Of a stretch of 64,000 nt of DNA, positions 17,417 to 24,687 are shown piece after piece. Position 1 is the stretch's first letter. The number at the start of each line of letters is the position of its first letter. The stretch spans positions 434,001 to 498,000 of the forward strand of contig CAVSMR010000027.1 of NCBI GenBank assembly GCA_963729115.1, written 5' to 3'. The stretch comes from Actinophytocola sp963729115 (GTDB taxonomy: Bacteria > Actinomycetota > Actinomycetes > Mycobacteriales > Pseudonocardiaceae). The translations under genes were made by a program, and so were the position numbers. Under the pieces are notes generated by a model, which saw only the letters and a list, made by a program, of their open reading frames with translations, was not told the origin of the DNA and did not search any database.

Positions 17417-18202
17417 ATGCAGTTGGACGTGAATCGGCTGTCGGACACCCTGCGTTCCAGGCAGCTGGTGCCGGATACGTGCCAAGCCATGTTCGTGGTC
17501 GGGTCGGCCGCCTTTGGCTGGAGCAATAAGCGAAGTGACGTCGACCTCTGCCTGATCAGTACCGAGCCGTGGTCGGGCCCGGAAAGCGTCGGAGTCCCGG
17601 TGCCGCTCGAGCCGACCACGGTTCAATGGCAGACGTTTCACGCCGACGACCGTGGCTGGGATCTCGCCTACTGGGCAGATGGCCAGGTCGACCAGATGCT
17701 CGACAAGATCTCCTGGGACAGGTACGACCGTGTTCGGGCCGCGAGCAACGATGTCCTCGCGCCGCGCGAGGAGATATTCCTCGGCCGGTTGGCGGACTGC
17801 GTGCCGTTGGTCGGTGAGGAGTGGGTGGCGCGCCGCCGTGCTGAGGTCGAGGCATCGGCCTTCAAGTCCATCCTCGTCACGCGCTCGCTCGGCTACGCGG
17901 GTATGGCCGTCGAAGACGCGCTCGGACAGATGGAGAACGGGGATCTGAACAGCGCGGTGCTCTCCGCGCGGAACGCCTTGGGCTACACCGTCGACGCCCT
18001 GCTGGAAGAGCGGGGGCAGTACGGAAGTCATATTCGCAAATGGCGGGCCCGCCGGTTCGAAGCGGCCAATCCTGAGGTGCTTCAGTTCGCCCAGTACTGG
18101 GACCTCGAGACGATGCGTACGTTCGATCCGGACCAGCCATCGAAATGGGTGAACGAGGTGCTCGCGCTGTGTCAGGACCTGTCGATGAAGATGGAAATCT
18201 GA
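17417..18202 (+). CDS. Pol-beta-type nucleotidyltransferase with helical C-terminus
   Basis: 261 residues from ATG 17417 (GGAG upstream). The nucleotidyltransferase motif is clear: G29-S30 (VVGSAAFG), then D41-x-D43 (SDVDLCL), with a possible third acidic position in the following strand. The C-terminal half is helical (SAVLSARNALGYTVDALLEE), as in aminoglycoside adenylyltransferases and MNT/HEPN-like pairs. It would transfer an NMP to a small molecule. In this context it could nucleotidylate a phosphonate or the end product, as a biosynthetic or self-protection step; that is inference. It is the first gene after the StrR-like regulator and reads in the same direction. Confidence 0.78.
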   Translation: MQLDVNRLSDTLRSRQLVPDTCQAMFVVGSAAFGWSNKRSDVDLCLISTEPWSGPESVGVPVPLEPTTVQWQTFHADDRGWDLAYWADGQVDQMLDKISWDRYDRVRAASNDVLAPREEIFLGRLADCVPLVGEEWVARRRAEVEASAFKSILVTRSLGYAGMAVEDALGQMENGDLNSAVLSARNALGYTVDALLEERGQYGSHIRKWRARRFEAANPEVLQFAQYWDLETMRTFDPDQPSKWVNEVLALCQDLSMKMEI

Positions 18203-18229
18203 CGTCGCAGCCGTCGCGACGATGATCGC

Positions 18230-19144
18230 ATGATTCGGATACGACTGGACGAGCTGACCCTCGGGCGTGTGCGGATAGCAATCAGTCCGCTGTGGGAAGC
18301 GATTTCCAGCATCGCCTTGACCGACCGATATCGAAGCGATATTCCCCACCCCTACGCGAAATGGGGTACGACCGCGCTGTCCCAGGTGTCGCGTGCGCTG
18401 CATCAGGAGTTGGCCGGCATGATGCGCGCGCAGTGGACGAGCACGTCGTTCTCCGCGCTCACACCGATCCCGATGGGGCCCTCGCCCGCCATCGAGGACG
18501 AGCTGACCGCATTGCGAGCGGCGGGCCACGACAGGTTCGCGCAGCTCATGGGTGACTACTGGGCGGCTGCGATCGCGCCCTACTGGTCGGCCATGCGTGG
18601 TGTGCTGGAGGAGGAGATCCTGGTGCGCGGCCGGACCTTGGTGACCGGCGGGGCGGCCACCATGCTGGAGGACTTGGGGGGCCGCATCAGATGGGAGCCG
18701 CCCGAGCTGAGCGTTCCCCATCAGGCCGACTTCGACTGGCCGATGAACGACGGCCGGTTGACCATCGTCGCCGTGCTGTTCGCGCGCGGCATCCGGGTCT
18801 TCTCCACGCACGAGGACACGGCCGCGTTCTCCTACCAGGCACAGGGCACGGCAGTGCTCGGTGCCAGAGCCGGCGACGCCGGACGGGCAGCCGGCGGCCC
18901 GGGCTCGCGTGACAAGCTGACCCTTCTTCTCGGGCGCGGCCGTGCGGCGGTCCTTCGCGCGCTGTGGTCACCGACCACCACGACCCGTCTGGCCAGCTCG
19001 ATCGGCCTGGCACCGAGCACGGTTTCCCAGCACCTCGCCGTCCTCTCCTCGGCCGGACTCGTCCGGCGCCATCGTGTCGGGCCGCGCGTGCTCTACGAGC
19101 TGGAGGAGTCCGGTGCCGTCCTGCTCGCCGAGTTGACCGACTGA
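18230..19144 (+). CDS. ArsR-type winged-helix regulator with large N-terminal domain
   Basis: 304 residues from ATG 18230. Residues 1-220 form an all-alpha/beta domain of the DUF5937 type (MIRIRLDELTLGRVRIAIS at the start). The C-terminus is an ArsR-like winged helix: SPTTTTRLASSIGLAPSTVSQHLAVLSSAGLVRRHRVG (given here as one helix-turn-helix plus wing). Metal-binding cysteines of classical ArsR are absent, so the ligand is probably organic. Its last 52 bases overlap the end of the convergent MFS gene. It may control the exporter or bind the paired palindromes near 21.5 kb (inference). Confidence 0.82.
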   Translation: MIRIRLDELTLGRVRIAISPLWEAISSIALTDRYRSDIPHPYAKWGTTALSQVSRALHQELAGMMRAQWTSTSFSALTPIPMGPSPAIEDELTALRAAGHDRFAQLMGDYWAAAIAPYWSAMRGVLEEEILVRGRTLVTGGAATMLEDLGGRIRWEPPELSVPHQADFDWPMNDGRLTIVAVLFARGIRVFSTHEDTAAFSYQAQGTAVLGARAGDAGRAAGGPGSRDKLTLLLGRGRAAVLRALWSPTTTTRLASSIGLAPSTVSQHLAVLSSAGLVRRHRVGPRVLYELEESGAVLLAELTD

Positions 19145-20367
19145 CGCCAGGTGGCCCGTCGCAGGTTGCGAATCGCCGGAACGGCGAGCAGCAGTCCGAC
19201 GGTGACCACGAGCATCGTCGAGGAGAAGAACAGCACCGGTATGGCGCCGAGCCACAAGGCGGCTGGTCCGGCTGCGGCCTGTCCCACCGGTCGCATGACG
19301 ACCGACCCGGCCACGTCGTAGGCGTGCACCCTGCCCAGGACGTCGGGGGGTATCTGGGTCTGGACGCTCGAATGGAACATGACCAGCCAGAACGCCCCGC
19401 CCGCACCGTGTATGGCGAAACCGATCGCGATCACGGCCGGCGGCAGCTGCAGGGCCAGCGACAGGAGGCTGAAGAGCCCGCCGGTCATGGTGATCGCGCC
19501 GGCCCGCAGGGGATGCAGCGGCTTGACGCGGGTGGCGGCCAAGCCGCCCAGCACGGCGCCGAGGCCGAGTGCCGACATGATGAAGCCGAGGGTGCCTTCC
19601 CCGTGCTCGATGGCGATGATGCTCTGCCCGAGCGTGAGGAACGGGCCGTTCACGGTGACCTGGTACAGCATGTAGATCACGATGACGTTCCACAGCCACC
19701 TGCGGGAGCGAAACTCCTGCCAGCCCTGGACGAGGTCGCCGCGCAGGGGCGCCCGTTGTGGCGAGCGAGCGATCCGCAGCCGCATGGCGAGCAGGCAGAC
19801 GGCGCTGACCCCGTACGTGGCGGCGTCGATCGCGATGACGACCGACACGGACCAGAAAGCGAGGAGCAGCCCGGCCGCGGCGGGTCCCGCCACCGTCATG
19901 AGCGACTCCGCGACGCGAATCGACGCGTTGGCCTGCTGGACGTCGCGAGCCACCCGCGGGATGACACTGGCGATGCCGGGCAGGAAGGCTGCCGTGCCCA
20001 CGCCACCCATGGCGAGCAACGCCATGATCAGCCACAGGTCGGGCGTGCCGACCGCGAAGGAGACGGCCAGGGTGCCGTGGATGACCAGCCGGGCGACGTC
20101 TGCGACGACCATGACACGCACCGGTGTGAAGCGGTCGACCAGCACGCCGCCGAAGATGACGAGGACGGCCAGCGGCGCGGTGTGCGCGGCGAGTGCGAGT
20201 CCCACTCCGGTGATGCCGTACCCGGCCTGCAACACGGCGACCGTGACCGTGATCGGGACGAGCATCAGGTCGCCGAGGATCGAAATGGTCCTGGCCGCGA
20301 AGAAGAGTGTGAAGGCTCTGGACCAGATGGATGCTGACGGATGAGTTCTCTCGGAAGAACGCAGCAT
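19093..20367 (-). CDS. MFS exporter
   Basis: 424 residues with about 12 hydrophobic segments from the first (AFTLFFAARTISILGDLMLVP) to the last (FFSSTMLVVTVGLLLAVP). It has the short loop pattern RFTPVRVMVVADVARL between helices 2 and 3, typical of the drug/macrolide-type major facilitator exporters (MFS_3). It begins 32 bases after the aurF-like gene on the same strand, so the two are probably cotranscribed. The likely role is export of the cluster's phosphonate product, giving self-resistance. The C-terminal coding region overlaps the convergent regulator by 52 bases. Confidence 0.88.
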   Translation of the reverse strand: MLRSSERTHPSASIWSRAFTLFFAARTISILGDLMLVPITVTVAVLQAGYGITGVGLALAAHTAPLAVLVIFGGVLVDRFTPVRVMVVADVARLVIHGTLAVSFAVGTPDLWLIMALLAMGGVGTAAFLPGIASVIPRVARDVQQANASIRVAESLMTVAGPAAAGLLLAFWSVSVVIAIDAATYGVSAVCLLAMRLRIARSPQRAPLRGDLVQGWQEFRSRRWLWNVIVIYMLYQVTVNGPFLTLGQSIIAIEHGEGTLGFIMSALGLGAVLGGLAATRVKPLHPLRAGAITMTGGLFSLLSLALQLPPAVIAIGFAIHGAGGAFWLVMFHSSVQTQIPPDVLGRVHAYDVAGSVVMRPVGQAAAGPAALWLGAIPVLFFSSTMLVVTVGLLLAVPAIRNLRRATWRQSVNSASRTAPDSSSS

Positions 20368-20399
20368 CAGCTAACCCTCTTGTTGATCTAGTCCCCGGG

Positions 20400-21377
20400 T
20401 CAAGAGGTGCTCGCGAAGTCGTAGTCGACCCGGTCCTCGATGTCCAGGTCGCGGACGAGGCGCGCCACCGTCGAGAAGTCCGTGAGCATCATCGCCGTGC
20501 CCGGCATCTTGCGGGTGTCGTTGATGATCTCGGTGGTGCCGGGGACTCCGACGAACCGGAGGATGTCGGACCAGATCTCGTAGTCCTGCGCGCCGAGCGC
20601 GGTGATCGCGTCGGGCAGGGTACGGATGAAGAGCTCGCGCTGCTTCTTGTTGAGGTTGACGAAGATGTCCTTCATGACTTCGGCGACGATCGGTCCGTGT
20701 GCCGCCTCGTCCCTGGCGTGCAGGCGGGCCACCAGCGAATGCATGCGTTGAATTGTCGTGTCCCGCGCGAGCAGCTCGAGGAAGTTGTTGATGTGGAGCT
20801 CGCCCACCACCGTCCATGCCAGGTACAGCATGTCTCGTTCCCACTTCTCGCTGCGCTCCGCGGTCAGCTCGAACAGGCGCCGGTTGGTGATGGGATGGGA
20901 GTAGTCGGGTTGGGTGGTCAGGTTGCGTGCTTCCGTCGTTCGCTGCATGGCCGTCATGTGCATGTACGTGTGCCACACCTCGTCGATGTGTGACTGCTGG
21001 ACGGCCTCTCGTGCCTCGTAGCGATCGACCCCGGGGAACACGCCGTGCGTGAGCATCTCGAAGGTGGGGTTGGCGACGTACTCTTCGGCCGCGATCACGC
21101 GGGCGTTGTACGCCTGCCAGGCAAGGGTGTTCACGAGCTGACGCGACTCCGCGGGAGCCTCGAGGAAGCGCGGGTGCTGGGCGAACGGGATCAGCTGCAC
21201 GGGGTAGTCCGTGAGGTTGGCCGCCGGGGGTTCGGGCGACATGAACGCGGTCATGTCGGTGCGGATGGTCGCCCGCCGAGGCCATGCCGCGGCAATTCTC
21301 TTGAGGGTGTCCGGCCCGATGTGCGGTTCAGGTTCCGTCGTTGTGGAATCTGATTCCTGAGATAGCGTTTCAGTCAT
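20400..21377 (-). CDS. AurF-type di-iron N-oxygenase
   Basis: 325 residues from ATG 21377 (GAAGGG upstream; an in-frame TTG at 21419 is less likely). All seven di-iron ligands of AurF (E101, E136, H139, E196, H223, E227, H230, as I recall them) are present at a constant offset of three: E98, E133, H136, E193, H220, E224 and H227, within DEVWH, VVGELH and HARDEAAH. AurF-family enzymes oxidise primary amines to hydroxylamines, nitroso or nitro groups using O2. Here the substrate is presumably an aminophosphonate made by the cluster's aminotransferases, suggesting an N-hydroxy, hydroxamate or nitro phosphonate product (inference). Confidence 0.9.
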   Translation of the reverse strand: MTETLSQESDSTTTEPEPHIGPDTLKRIAAAWPRRATIRTDMTAFMSPEPPAANLTDYPVQLIPFAQHPRFLEAPAESRQLVNTLAWQAYNARVIAAEEYVANPTFEMLTHGVFPGVDRYEAREAVQQSHIDEVWHTYMHMTAMQRTTEARNLTTQPDYSHPITNRRLFELTAERSEKWERDMLYLAWTVVGELHINNFLELLARDTTIQRMHSLVARLHARDEAAHGPIVAEVMKDIFVNLNKKQRELFIRTLPDAITALGAQDYEIWSDILRFVGVPGTTEIINDTRKMPGTAMMLTDFSTVARLVRDLDIEDRVDYDFASTS

Positions 21378-21388
21378 AGAAAAGAACC

Positions 21389-21411
21389 CTTCGTTACCGT
21401 TGTTAACGAAG
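21389..21411 (-). promoter_or_regulatory. Hairpin/operator overlapping the aurF-like ribosome site
   Basis: Inverted repeat CTTCGTTA-N7-TAACGAAG directly upstream of the minus-strand start at 21377. Its inner arm shares bases with the GAAGGG ribosome site. It could be an operator or an RNA hairpin that masks translation initiation. Confidence 0.5.
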
Positions 21412-21481
21412 TTGGGCAAGTCATCTCATCCTTACACCAGGCCGCTTCGCGCAGCAACGCTGTTCCGCCGGGGAGGCGGAT

Positions 21482-21508
21482 GATTCGGTCAGGACCGAAT
21501 CGCTGGGG
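21482..21508. promoter_or_regulatory. Palindromic operator-like element, copy 1
   Basis: Contains GATTCGGT-CAGG-ACCGAATC, a perfect palindrome with 8-bp arms (21482-21501), followed by GCTGGGG. A second copy begins exactly 70 bases downstream (24 of 27 positions identical). Both lie in the divergent promoter region and bracket the StrR-type site. Confidence 0.6.
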
Positions 21509-21514
21509 GTGGGA

Positions 21515-21543
21515 GTACGACTGACAGTCATTTTCAGTCGAAC
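21515..21543. promoter_or_regulatory. StrR-type operator
   Basis: GTACGACTG, 11 bases, then CAGTCGAAC. This is an inverted repeat matching the StrR recognition pattern known from Streptomyces griseus (GTTCGACTG-N11-CAGTCAAC type, as I recall it) in half-site sequence and exact spacing, with one mismatch in the left arm. It lies between the divergent aurF-like/MFS and NUDIX-led operons. Two StrR-like proteins are encoded in the window. Confidence 0.7.
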
Positions 21544-21551
21544 GCGCGGGG

Positions 21552-21578
21552 GATTCGGCCTGGAGCGAATCGCTGGGG
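21552..21578. promoter_or_regulatory. Palindromic operator-like element, copy 2
   Basis: GATTCG-N8-CGAATC followed by GCTGGGG, matching copy 1 at 24 of 27 positions and on the same strand. The two copies are 70 bp apart centre to centre, which suggests cooperative binding or looping by one regulator. Confidence 0.6.
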
Positions 21579-21697
21579 CCGCCACGCAGGCGTTGCTACG
21601 GTGGCAATCTGCCGCTTGGGGGTCGCCACAGGTTTACGGGATTGCCAATGCGGTCCGTCTCGGACTGAGCCTTGCCGTACCGAACCAAGGATCCTCG

Positions 21698-22159
21698 ATG
21701 ACCTATATCGCAGAACTGCGCGCAGTCTTGGGTACCCGGCCACTGATTCTGCCAGGGGCTGCCGTGATCGTCACGGACGCCAACCGCCGGGTATTGCTCA
21801 TGCAGCGAGCCGACACCGGTGGCTGGGGTCTACCCGGGGGGTTCATGGAACCGGGGGAGTCCCTCGAGGAGACCGCGCGGCGGGAGGTCATGGAAGAGGT
21901 CGGCCTGGAGCTCGACGAGCTCACGTTGATGGGCGTGTTTTCCGGGCCCGAACAGTACTTCCGCTATCCGAACGGCGACCAGGTCTTCAACGTGACAACC
22001 GTGTACACGGCACGGGCACGCGGCTGGGCACTTCAGCTGGATCCGGAAGAGGTGACCACGGCACGACTCTTCTCGGTACACGATCTTCCGGCGGACCCGA
22101 TCGCGCCAGAGGTGCCGATCCTGGCGGAATATTCCAGAATGCTGCAGGCAACCTCGTGA
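21698..22159 (+). CDS. NUDIX hydrolase
   Basis: 153 residues from ATG 21698 (AAGGA upstream; longer in-frame extensions run through the promoter and are rejected). The NUDIX box is complete: G48-x5-E54-x7-R62-E63-V-x-E66-E67-x-G69-L70. NUDIX enzymes cleave nucleoside diphosphates linked to another group. It is the first gene of the phosphonate operon. In the FR-900098 cluster a NUDIX enzyme (FrbI) releases CMP from a CMP-phosphonate, so a similar deprotection step is plausible here (inference). The alternative is housekeeping removal of side products. Confidence 0.9.
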   Translation: MTYIAELRAVLGTRPLILPGAAVIVTDANRRVLLMQRADTGGWGLPGGFMEPGESLEETARREVMEEVGLELDELTLMGVFSGPEQYFRYPNGDQVFNVTTVYTARARGWALQLDPEEVTTARLFSVHDLPADPIAPEVPILAEYSRMLQATS

Positions 22160-22177
22160 TCTTGGGAGTGTTTCCGC

Positions 22178-22990
22178 ATGACTTACCTGGCGTTCCTGGA
22201 GTCCTTGCTCGAAGACGCCGGGAGGCTGGCCACGTCGTTTCCGTCGCGCATGTCCACCGAGGTCAAGGACGCCGATCCGAACCAGGTCGTCACGCAGGCC
22301 GACCGGGCCATTGGCAGCCACATCGTGAGCCGTATCCGGGCTGAGCATCCCGACGACAACGTCATCGACGAGGAGCTCGGCGTCGTACGCGGTACGTCCG
22401 CGGTCACCTGGATCGTCGACCCGGTGGACGGCACCGCCAACTTCGCCGCGGGAAGCCCGCTCTTCGGTGTCATGGTGGGAGTTCTCGAGCACGGCGAGGC
22501 AGTGGCCGGCGGGGTGGCCCTGCCGGCGTTCTCGGAGACATACGTGGCCGAGGCCGGGCAGGGGGCCTACCTGGATGGAACCAGGTTGCGAGCCGAGCCG
22601 GATGGCGGCTTGGCGCAGCAGCTGGTTGCCTACGGCATGGACATCCATCCCGCGGAGGTCGCCCTCGACTGCCAGCTATTGAGCAGTGTCGCGACCCGCT
22701 GCCGGGGCATTCGCATGAGTAACAGCGTCTTCGACTGCATGATGGTCGCGAAGGGTGTCTACGGCGCGTTCATGCATCGCCACAACCGTATCTGGGACTG
22801 CGTCGCCGCGCAGGTAGTCGTGCAGGAGGCCGGCGGAACGTTCTCCGGCATGGATGGCTGCGCGATCGATTACCGGGATCCGTTGACGAGGCTTGAAGAG
22901 GACTTCTCGATTCTGGCCTGCGGGCCGGGTCTTCAGGAACCCATTGCGGCCATCACACGAGACCACTGTCCGGCAGAGCCGGGTACGTGA
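22178..22990 (+). CDS. Inositol-monophosphatase-family phosphatase
   Basis: 270 residues from ATG 22178. The Mg-dependent phosphatase signature is intact: E65-E66 (DEELG), D81-P-V-D84-G-T (DPVDGTANF) and a C-terminal W-D motif (NRIWDCVAAQ). The family removes phosphate from inositol phosphates, histidinol phosphate, PAP or other small phosphate esters. It is 18 bases after the NUDIX gene and one base before the dehydrogenase gene. In this pathway it probably dephosphorylates an intermediate, such as one made from a sugar phosphate or by the kinase-like proteins. The substrate is not predictable. Confidence 0.88.
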   Translation: MTYLAFLESLLEDAGRLATSFPSRMSTEVKDADPNQVVTQADRAIGSHIVSRIRAEHPDDNVIDEELGVVRGTSAVTWIVDPVDGTANFAAGSPLFGVMVGVLEHGEAVAGGVALPAFSETYVAEAGQGAYLDGTRLRAEPDGGLAQQLVAYGMDIHPAEVALDCQLLSSVATRCRGIRMSNSVFDCMMVAKGVYGAFMHRHNRIWDCVAAQVVVQEAGGTFSGMDGCAIDYRDPLTRLEEDFSILACGPGLQEPIAAITRDHCPAEPGT

Positions 22991-22991
22991 G

Positions 22992-23957
22992 ATGGCCGAC
23001 CTGCGGGTGGGCCTGATCGGGCTTGGCATGATGGGCCGCCACCATGCGCGCGTGGTGCGTGAGATCGACGGTATGGAGCTGGTCGCGGTGGCCGACGCCA
23101 CGGGCGACTCGCACCACGTGGCCGGCGGGCTGCCGGTGCTGAACGACGTGCACGAGCTGGTTGCCGCCGGCATCGACGCCGCCGTGTGCGCGGTGCCCAC
23201 CAGCCTGCACGAGGAGGTTGGCCTGGCGCTGGCCGAGGCCGGGGTGCACGCGTTGATCGAGAAGCCGATGGCGCACACCGTGGACGCGGGTGCGCGGCTG
23301 GTGAAGGCGTTCGCGGCCCGCGGGGTGGTCGGCGCGGTCGGGCACGTCGAGCGGTACAACCCGGCGCTGCAGTCGCTGCGCGCACGGATGGCGAACGGCG
23401 ACCTCGGTGAGGTCTACCAGATCGCCACCCGCCGCCAGGGGCCGTTCCCCGCCCGGATCGCGGACGTCGGGGTGGTCAAGGACCTCGCGACGCACGACAT
23501 CGACCTGACCGCCTGGCTGGCGCAGTCGGCGTACCTGACGGTCTCCGCGCAGGTCGCGCTGCGTTCCGGTCGGCCGCACGAGGACCTGGTGGCCGCGACC
23601 GGCAGGCTGGTCGACGGCACGGTGACCAACCACCTGGTGAACTGGCTGTCCCCGGCGAAGGAACGGGTCACCGTCGTGACCGGCGAGAAGGGCACCTTCG
23701 TCGCGAACACCCTGACCGCCGACCTCACCTGCCATGCCAACGGCATGGTCGCGACCGGGTGGGAGTCGGTGGCGGACTTCCGCGGCGTGTCGGAGGGCGA
23801 CACGACCCGGTTCGCGATCAAGAAGCGCGAACCGCTGCGCACCGAGCACGAGAGGTTCCGCGACGCCGTACTCGGCCGCGAGTCGGACATCGTGACGCTG
23901 CAGGAGGGGCTCGCCACGCTGCGCACGACGGAGCTGCTGCTCGCGACGGCGACCTGA
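22992..23957 (+). CDS. Gfo/Idh/MocA-family NAD(P)-dependent oxidoreductase
   Basis: 321 residues from ATG 22992. The Rossmann N-terminus is VGLIGLGMMGRHHARVV, the family hallmark EKP appears in ALIEKPMAHT near residue 95, and the C-terminal domain shows the GHVERYNPA and DVGVVKDLATHDIDL segments with the conserved D-x3-H. These enzymes oxidise or reduce hydroxyl/carbonyl groups on sugars, inositols and related compounds. It may set up a ketone for transamination or reduce a ketophosphonate (inference). It is the last gene before a 121-base gap in the operon. Confidence 0.88.
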   Translation: MADLRVGLIGLGMMGRHHARVVREIDGMELVAVADATGDSHHVAGGLPVLNDVHELVAAGIDAAVCAVPTSLHEEVGLALAEAGVHALIEKPMAHTVDAGARLVKAFAARGVVGAVGHVERYNPALQSLRARMANGDLGEVYQIATRRQGPFPARIADVGVVKDLATHDIDLTAWLAQSAYLTVSAQVALRSGRPHEDLVAATGRLVDGTVTNHLVNWLSPAKERVTVVTGEKGTFVANTLTADLTCHANGMVATGWESVADFRGVSEGDTTRFAIKKREPLRTEHERFRDAVLGRESDIVTLQEGLATLRTTELLLATAT

Positions 23958-23984
23958 TCGCGTCACGCATTTCGAACAGGTCAA

Positions 23985-24013
23985 TTGACAGTTATGACGG
24001 GCTCCTGTAGCTG
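23985..24013 (+). promoter_or_regulatory. Possible internal promoter before the second part of the operon
   Basis: TTGACA, a 17-base spacer, then TAGCTG, in the only sizeable gap (23958-24078) of the rightward phosphonate operon. The gap is clearly more AT-rich than its surroundings. The -10 match is weak. Confidence 0.3.
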
Positions 24014-24078
24014 TAGATAGAACGCTGGGGAGCAATAGTTCACAGTTTGTATCGCCAGGTAAGCGGTGCCGCCACGTA

Positions 24079-24687
24079 ATGCGGTTGTGCCGCGTGTTGC
24101 GGCATTGGCCGAATCGGTTTCGCGGTGGGATCCGCGCGGTCGGCACCAGGAAGGAGGACACCATCTCTGTATCGGAAACCGCCAGGAGTGGCACCGAGCT
24201 CGACATCGAGTACTCCCGTCCGCGCGCGGGCGACCTGGACGCCATCCTGGCCCTGCTGAGCCGGGACTTCGGCCCGCACTACCGGATGTCCGCCGACGAC
24301 GAAAATGCGGTACGGATAATGCGCGCATACGCCGACGGCGAGTACAAGTCCGGCATCATCGCGCGCGCAGGTGACCAGCTGGCCGGATTCATCCTGTACG
24401 ACCTCACCGACATATTCGCCCCTACCGGACGCCACGCCCGCACCGACTACGCGGCAGTGGATCCCGCCTTCCGCAAGAGGGGCATCATGGCCCAGCTGCT
24501 GCACCGGGCGTGGGAGCAGGCCGCGCGGGAAGGGGCTTGTCTGTTCTTGCACAAGAGCAGCGTTCCGATAATGGTCGACTTCCTGCGCAGGCTGCCGCAA
24601 TCAGAAGAGCGCGGCGTGTATTTCTTCGTCCACCTGACTGAACACGACACCGAAGGAGACGGCGATGGACGCAAACCTGCTCGCTGA
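24079..24687 (+). CDS. GNAT-family N-acetyltransferase
   Basis: The GNAT core includes the acetyl-CoA loop FRKRGIMAQLL preceded by ARTDYAAVDPA and followed by helix AWEQAAREGA. The 202-residue call uses the first ATG. However, a very strong ribosome site (GGAAGGAGG, 24149-24157) sits five bases before an in-frame ATC at 24163, and recognisable homology begins only after that point. The true start may be that non-standard codon, giving about 174 residues. The enzyme would acylate an amine or hydroxylamine: paired with the AurF-type oxygenase it could make a hydroxamate, as FrbF does in FR-900098 synthesis, or serve as self-protection (inference). It overlaps the next gene by 23 bases. Confidence 0.82.
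   Translation: MRLCRVLRHWPNRFRGGIRAVGTRKEDTISVSETARSGTELDIEYSRPRAGDLDAILALLSRDFGPHYRMSADDENAVRIMRAYADGEYKSGIIARAGDQLAGFILYDLTDIFAPTGRHARTDYAAVDPAFRKRGIMAQLLHRAWEQAAREGACLFLHKSSVPIMVDFLRRLPQSEERGVYFFVHLTEHDTEGDGDGRKPAR

Noticed and set aside
21509..21697. N-terminal extension of the NUDIX protein from the upstream in-frame start
   Set aside because: It would translate through the StrR-type operator and the second palindromic element; ATG 21698 has a proper ribosome site and gives the normal NUDIX length.
23979..23992. GGTCAATTGACAG in the operon gap as a second StrR operator
   Set aside because: It is a short palindrome without the CAGTCGAAC-type half-site or the 11-base spacer.
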